From NCBI GenBank assembly GCA_964398035.1, contig CAYNLI010000047.1, forward strand, positions 1 through 19,392: a stretch of 19,392 nt of DNA. Reading direction: 5' to 3'. Of this stretch, positions 15,541 through 19,392 are shown one piece after another (the stretch's first letter is position 1; each line of letters opens with the position of its first letter). The notes below the pieces were generated by a model. It was not told where the DNA came from. It did no database searches and worked only from the letters and a program-made list of their open reading frames with translations. A program made the position numbers and the translations under genes. The stretch is from Saonia sp964398035. GTDB lineage: Bacteria; Bacteroidota; Bacteroidia; Flavobacteriales; Flavobacteriaceae.

Positions 15541-16143
15541 ATGTACATTCCACATTCCTATAAAAACGAAAACATAGAAGAAGTTAAAAGTTTCTTAGAA
15601 CAGAACAGTTTTGGCATTCTAGTAAATCAAGTTGATGGCAAACCATGGGCCACACATATTCCTTTAGAATTGGATACCGATGAAAATGGAAAAGATATTT
15701 TAGTGAGCCATATTTCCAAAGCCAATCCACAATGGAAAGCATTTGAAAATCAAAAAGAAGTATTGTGCATTTTTAACGGTCCCCATTCTTATATATCCTC
15801 ATCATGGTACAAAGAAGAGGAAGTCCCAACTTGGAACTATATAGCTGTGCATGTCTATGGCTCTATAAAAATTCTTAGTGAAATAGAAGTTTTGGCTTCT
15901 ATGCACAAATTAGTGGACAAATATGAAAAAGGTTCCAAAGAACCCATTTCTATTGATAATCTATCAGCCAAAACCATGAGACAAATAAAAGGTGTGGTGG
16001 GTTTTAAAATTGAAATCAAAGAAATACAGGCAGCCTACAAACTTTCTCAAGGTAGATCAGAAGATCATCCCAAAATTATTGATGAACTGGAAAAAAATAT
16101 AGATACAGGCAGTACCATTATTGCCAAAGAAATGAAAAAATAA
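15541..16143 (+). CDS. PaiB-like FMN-binding protein
   Basis: 200 residues matching the FMN-binding negative transcriptional regulator family, named after Bacillus PaiB, with a split-barrel flavin-binding fold. Recognisable motifs are MYIPHSYKNENIEEVKSFLE at the start, ATHIPLELD, LVSHISKANPQWKAF, VLCIFNGPHSYISSSWY, VPTWNYIAVHVYG and, near the end, VGFKIEIKEIQAAYKLSQGR. There is no DNA-binding domain, so direct regulation of transcription is doubtful and a flavin-dependent or flavin-sensing role is equally possible. It starts 14 nt after rluF and is probably co-transcribed. Confidence 0.92.
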   Translation: MYIPHSYKNENIEEVKSFLEQNSFGILVNQVDGKPWATHIPLELDTDENGKDILVSHISKANPQWKAFENQKEVLCIFNGPHSYISSSWYKEEEVPTWNYIAVHVYGSIKILSEIEVLASMHKLVDKYEKGSKEPISIDNLSAKTMRQIKGVVGFKIEIKEIQAAYKLSQGRSEDHPKIIDELEKNIDTGSTIIAKEMKK

Positions 16144-16176
16144 ATTCATTATCTTTAAAAGACAAAACTATACCAG

Positions 16177-16554
16177 ATGTTACACAATAAATTTTGGCAA
16201 GGATTCTTTGCATTGGCTCCGTTTATATCTTTTTTCTTAATCATGATTGGGTATTTTTTCTTTATGTACTCCATCTTCACCAATCTTCCACAACTGGAAC
16301 AAGGGGGGCAGCCTCCCATGGCATTTTGGAGAGGTTTTGGCGCCTTCTTTATTATGATTTTCTTAGTGATGTTTATTTGTTTGGGTAGCCTTATTTTTTA
16401 TATTGTACATGCCATACAAAACCCAAATCTTAAAGAGAACAATATGGTTTTGGTATGGGTACTGCTTTTCATTTTTGTTAGTGGCATTGGGCAACTTATC
16501 TATTGGATTATAGAAATAATCGGTAAAAGAAAGGAAAAAATACTTATTGAATAG
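16177..16554 (+). CDS. Small membrane protein with three predicted helices
   Basis: 125 residues. Hydrophobic helices are predicted at about 10-32, 52-77 and 90-113, separated by a polar loop (PQLEQGGQPPMAFWRGF) and a second loop (QNPNLKENN), with a basic C-terminus (GKRKEKILIE). The last helix (VLVWVLLFIFVSGIGQLIYW) recalls the short membrane module found at the N-terminus of some phospholipase-D-like proteins, but the match is weak and no function is claimed. It begins 33 nt after the PaiB-like gene in the same direction. Confidence 0.72.
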   Translation: MLHNKFWQGFFALAPFISFFLIMIGYFFFMYSIFTNLPQLEQGGQPPMAFWRGFGAFFIMIFLVMFICLGSLIFYIVHAIQNPNLKENNMVLVWVLLFIFVSGIGQLIYWIIEIIGKRKEKILIE

Positions 16555-16580
16555 TGTGGACTGTTATTAGTACAAGACAC

Positions 16581-16608
16581 CCTCTCTGAGCCTCTCAACT
16601 CAGAAAGG
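16581..16608. repeat. Inverted repeat with 10-bp arms
   Basis: CCTCTCTGAG (16581-16590) pairs with CTCAGAAAGG (16599-16608) with one mismatch around an 8-nt loop. It lies 26 nt after the membrane-protein gene but has no T run behind it, so it is not a typical terminator. Confidence 0.5.
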
Positions 16609-16694
16609 AATGTAATGTACTGCACAGTTCTGTTAATCTTCAATTTATTGACCAGCCATTTTTTATATAGCCATCGTTCTCCACAAGCATGATT

Positions 16695-16728
16695 CATCAA
16701 TTTAAAAAAACGAGTTTTTAAATTGATG
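16695..16728. repeat. Perfect 14-bp inverted repeat
   Basis: CATCAATTTAAAAA (16695-16708) and its exact reverse complement (16715-16728) flank a 6-nt centre, AACGAG. There is no T run after the stem on either strand. Confidence 0.6.
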
Positions 16729-16750
16729 TAACCAACTTCCAAAATGAAAG

Positions 16751-16773
16751 TTAAGCCTTTTAAAAAGGCTTAA
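16751..16773. repeat. Perfect 11-bp palindrome, possible terminator
   Basis: TTAAGCCTTTT (16751-16761) and AAAAGGCTTAA (16763-16773) are exact complements around one base. As RNA, the centre would open into a T/A loop with a short GC-containing stem. It might end transcripts of the rluF operon, but no clean T tract follows. Confidence 0.45.
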
Positions 16774-16978
16774 ATATGTTTAAATGATTTTTCTTAAAAA
16801 GGTGATTCTTATGTATATAGGTTAAGGTTTATGACTTGGGTTTATACCACAAGGTAGGTAATGTTTTAATGAAACAACCATTTTTTCGATGAAGTGTATT
16901 CAAAAAACTATTGTTCAATACCTTACAATCAAATTCAACCTATCTCATAACTATATTAAAATCAATATTTTATATGTA

Positions 16979-17022
16979 AAAACCTCTGTGAAGAATTATG
17001 AAAATATCCTATAAGAGGTTTT
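16979..17022 (-). terminator. Likely terminator of the TonB-dependent receptor gene
   Basis: On the minus strand AAAACCTCT (17014-17022) pairs with AGAGGTTTT (16979-16987) and the second arm ends in five T residues. It lies 23 nt after the stop codon at 17046. The 26-nt loop is longer than usual, which lowers confidence. Confidence 0.5.
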
Positions 17023-17045
17023 CTTCCTTTTTAATGAATAATAGG

Positions 17046-19208
17046 CTATAAATTATCTAATTGATTGCTGGTACCGTCTTTACTGATAGTCCAAAAGAAA
17101 CCTACAAAAAAGAAGCTATCAGTTGAGGGTGTCAGTGCTCTACGATTAAATATACCATCAGTGCTTGGTGTTCTTGAATATTGATACCCATTAACGTTTT
17201 TTAAACCAAGTGCATTGCTTACAGAAATAAACAATATTTTCTGAGGTGAAATTAAATAGGCCCAGTTAATACTCAGGTTATTATATGACTTTGTCTTTTC
17301 TGCTAAAAAACCAGCTGTATTTGGATTGTCATAAGGTCTTCCAGAACCGTAGCTGTATGATATACCTACTTGGGAACGTAAGTCTCCAATCCAATATTTG
17401 GTGACTAATGAAAGGCTGTGGTTTGGGGCAAAATTTGGTGTAGCTTTCTCTCTAAAGTTTCTATAATCCCGCTCTGTATTTAAATAAGAATAGGAAAACC
17501 AATAATCCAAGTTTTTTATGCTCTTGTTGTCTCTCCAAAAAATATCCAATCCACTAGCATAACCACTTCCTAAATTGTTATAATTTGAATTAAATTGAGC
17601 AAGCTCAGTATCATACTTAATCAAATTATCATAATCCTTATAGTATGCTTCTGCCCTAAATGTTGTGCCATCACCAATATGTTGATAATTTAAAATATAG
17701 TGTGATGTTTTTTCTGGACTCAGCGTTTGATCATATTTTAAGTAATTATTTAGCGGATTCTGATAAAAATCTCCGTAGGCCAAAGAGAACTGTCCTTTTT
17801 CACTGCTTTTGTACGCTAAAGAAACTCTTGGAGAAACCATAGATTCATCTAAAACCTGACTATGCTCTGCTCTAAGTCCCAACTTCATGGCAAAATCATT
17901 GTTAAAGAAAATATCTGCCTCTGTAAATGCAGAAGCAAATTGTTCGTTATAACCACTATTAAAAGTAAAATCTTCATTACTTATAAAAGAGTCTTCATAC
18001 TTGGTCAGAAAATATTCTGCCCCAAAACTTATATTAAATCGATTATTAAAACTCTTCTTTATTTTTGCTTTAATATGAGATGCTGTTTCCGTAGAATTAA
18101 TATTATTCTCCTCTATTTTAATTTTATTTGTGTCATGGGAAATACTGGCACCTGTAAACAAAGTCCAATCATTTTCAAAAAAATGTTTATACGAAGAATT
18201 CAAATAGACATTATTGTTCTTTAAACTAAACCGAACGTAATCATCATAATCAATATCTTCTTGCTCTATATCCAAATTGGAATGGGAAAAACCTGAATAC
18301 AATTTAAATATACTACGCTCGCCCTTGTTCCTATAGATAGCTTCACCAGAAATGCTTTCATAAGGCTTGTTCCAACGAACACCTTTATTGGAAGGAATTA
18401 AGGTTTCATATGGCGCCAGGTTAACATAATTGGTATTAATGCTCAATGATTGATCTCCCCATATTTTTGTGTGCCCTACTCCACCGCCAATGGACATTAA
18501 AGAAAAATCTGTTTTTTCTTGATCTGGAACGTCTGTAGTGTTCAATAATAGAATACTGGATAATGCTTGTCCATATTCAGCTGAATAACCGCCTGTACTA
18601 AAAGTGATACCCTTAAAAAGAAAAGGAGAAAATCTTCCTCTAGTAGGAACGTTATTTGCTGTTGGGCTAAAAGGTTTAAATACTCTTAAGCCATCAATAA
18701 AAATCTGTGTTTCCTCTGCATCACCACCACGGACAAACAATCGCCCATCTTCACTTACTGTAGAAGTTCCAGGAAGGGTTTGCAAGGCTCCCACAAAATC
18801 TCCTACTGCACCGGCAGTGGTAACAATATCCAACGGTTTTAATACAGATACTTTGGAGTTGTCTCCCGCTTTAAAAGCACCTGCTGTTAAAGTAACACCT
18901 GTTAAGGTATTCATTGCCTCTACCAATTGTATTTTTAAATCTTTAAAGAAAGAGACATCACCAAGTTCATAATGAGTTTCATAAGAAATCATAGAAATGA
19001 TTAATGTTTGATTACCTATCTCAGTGATTTCAAAATAAAAATGTCCGTTATCGTCGGTAGAACTTCCATCATACGTTCCTTCTAAATAGACATTTGCACC
19101 GACTATAGGTACGTTCTTATTATTGGTCACTGTTCCAGATATGGAGCTTTGTGCATAACCCAATGAAGTAAGCAAAATGGTGAAAATAATTAATACATAG
19201 TTTTTCAT
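17046..19208 (-). CDS. TonB-dependent receptor with carboxypeptidase-regulatory-like N-terminal domain
   Basis: 720-residue outer-membrane transporter. The start at 19208 is chosen over an upstream in-frame ATG at 19262 because it begins with a signal peptide (MKNYVLIIFTILLTSLGYAQ) and matches the leader of the operon at 14476. Domains: carboxypeptidase-D-regulatory-like beta-sandwich (about 21-100; SISGTVTNNKNVPIVGANVY, DDNGHFYFEI), plug (about 115-225; VGDFVGALQTLPGTSTVSED, GRLFVRGGDAEETQIFIDGL, FSTGGYSAEYGQALSS), and a beta-barrel (about 230-720). It is short for the class, and no SusD-like partner gene adjoins it, so it is not a typical polysaccharide-utilisation SusC. Substrate unknown. 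It shares a matched upstream regulatory block with the TPR/kinase/2TM operon, so it is a candidate output of that system. Confidence 0.93.
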   Translation of the reverse strand: MKNYVLIIFTILLTSLGYAQSSISGTVTNNKNVPIVGANVYLEGTYDGSSTDDNGHFYFEITEIGNQTLIISMISYETHYELGDVSFFKDLKIQLVEAMNTLTGVTLTAGAFKAGDNSKVSVLKPLDIVTTAGAVGDFVGALQTLPGTSTVSEDGRLFVRGGDAEETQIFIDGLRVFKPFSPTANNVPTRGRFSPFLFKGITFSTGGYSAEYGQALSSILLLNTTDVPDQEKTDFSLMSIGGGVGHTKIWGDQSLSINTNYVNLAPYETLIPSNKGVRWNKPYESISGEAIYRNKGERSIFKLYSGFSHSNLDIEQEDIDYDDYVRFSLKNNNVYLNSSYKHFFENDWTLFTGASISHDTNKIKIEENNINSTETASHIKAKIKKSFNNRFNISFGAEYFLTKYEDSFISNEDFTFNSGYNEQFASAFTEADIFFNNDFAMKLGLRAEHSQVLDESMVSPRVSLAYKSSEKGQFSLAYGDFYQNPLNNYLKYDQTLSPEKTSHYILNYQHIGDGTTFRAEAYYKDYDNLIKYDTELAQFNSNYNNLGSGYASGLDIFWRDNKSIKNLDYWFSYSYLNTERDYRNFREKATPNFAPNHSLSLVTKYWIGDLRSQVGISYSYGSGRPYDNPNTAGFLAEKTKSYNNLSINWAYLISPQKILFISVSNALGLKNVNGYQYSRTPSTDGIFNRRALTPSTDSFFFVGFFWTISKDGTSNQLDNL

Positions 19209-19209
19209 G

Positions 19210-19298
19210 ATTGTTCGTTTTTTTGATATGACAAAATTGATAACTAAGCAATCAAAAATCAATTATGATTTACCGAACCGTCATTTTTTCAGACTGAA
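19210..19298 (-). promoter_or_regulatory. Promoter and putative LytTR-type operator of the TonB-dependent receptor
   Basis: On the minus strand a 29-bp block (19270-19298) with CAGTCTG and ACGGTTCGGTAA matches the block at 14543-14571 in 22 of 29 positions. It stands exactly 34 bp before the TTTG (19232-19235) of the -7-like box CAATTTTG (19232-19239). The leader shares GTCATAT and AACGAACA with the other promoter; the latter reads TGTTCGTT on the plus strand (19210-19221). Confidence 0.6.
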
Positions 19299-19392
19299 AT
19301 GAAGATTGAAAATGGAAATACAACTCAGTATCTATAATCAACAATTCAGCACATGAGATTTCCATAGACGCCACTCCATTCGCATCTTTGAG
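19270..19392 (-). other. Open frame entering from the right edge (uncertain gene 3' end)
   Basis: On the minus strand the frame from the window edge stays open for 40 codons (ending ...SSFQSEKMTVR) and stops at the TAA of the conserved GGTAA in the operator block. It might be the end of an upstream gene, but 40 open codons can arise by chance and no family is recognised. No other signal is seen in 19299-19392. Confidence 0.15.

Larger units (their letters stand above)
16555..17045. other. Structured non-coding stretch between convergent genes
   Basis: This 491-bp stretch has no convincing gene. It contains three inverted repeats between 16581 and 16773 and a terminator-like hairpin at 16979-17022; the remainder (16774-16978) is AT-rich with no signal seen. 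On the minus strand a frame read from about 16742, with a TTG start, encodes Trp/Arg-rich text (MNHACGERWLYKKWLVNKLK) and runs into the 3' end of the preceding gene. It lacks a clear start signal and passes through two of the hairpins, so it is not called as a gene. It could be the remnant of a mobile or repetitive element. Confidence 0.4.

Noticed and set aside
16500..16742. 80-codon minus-strand frame as a real gene
   Set aside because: TTG start, no leader signal, overlap with the 3' end of the membrane-protein gene and passage through two hairpins. It is kept only as a possible remnant.

Overview
The window is AT-rich, densely coding, and looks like a marine or soil member of the Flavobacteriaceae (Bacteroidota). 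Supporting signs are promoters with TAnnTTTG-type -7 boxes, A-rich leaders without strong Shine-Dalgarno sequences, and Flavobacteriia-typical families: LETM1-related protein, 2TM-domain proteins, ThuA/PQQ-dehydrogenase fusion, VPS10/BNR secreted protein, and a carboxypeptidase-regulatory-domain TonB-dependent receptor. The genus cannot be named from this stretch. No rRNA, tRNA, CRISPR array or intact transposase was seen.

Region 1 (1-4121, minus strand) holds a ThuA-type gene broken by an internal in-frame deletion and a UGA stop. Upstream of it is a very large lipoprotein joining ThuA, PQQ sugar dehydrogenase, PKD, cytochrome c and CBM-like domains, with a clean promoter and terminator. Region 2 (4140-10045, plus strand) has a YdeI/OmpD-associated protein, a secreted VPS10-like protein with Asp-box repeats, a YceI-like lipoprotein, and a LETM1-related protein. 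It ends in a bidirectional terminator at 10065-10099.

Region 3 (10142-14476, minus strand) is the most distinctive part: an apparent eight-gene operon. In transcription order it encodes a secreted TPR-like protein, a LytS-type histidine kinase fused in frame to a 2TM domain, five separate small 2TM-domain membrane proteins, and a LytTR response regulator. The six 2TM units fall into two subtypes in the order B-B-A-A-B-A. Four of the five junctions within the array have 11-nt spacers.

Region 4 (14792-16554, plus strand) has rluF, a PaiB-like FMN-binding protein and a small membrane protein. A structured non-coding stretch (16555-17045) follows. Region 5 (17046-19208, minus strand) is a small TonB-dependent receptor.

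The main hypothesis is that the operon and the receptor form one regulon. Both are preceded by a 29-bp block (22/29 identical) with the core ACnGTTCGGTAA, placed exactly 34 bp upstream of the TTTG of a similar -7 box. Both leaders also contain an inverted TGTTCGTT motif just before the start codon. The core resembles known LytTR-family sites, so the operon's own kinase/regulator pair is the obvious candidate to control both units. This is inference from sequence alone.
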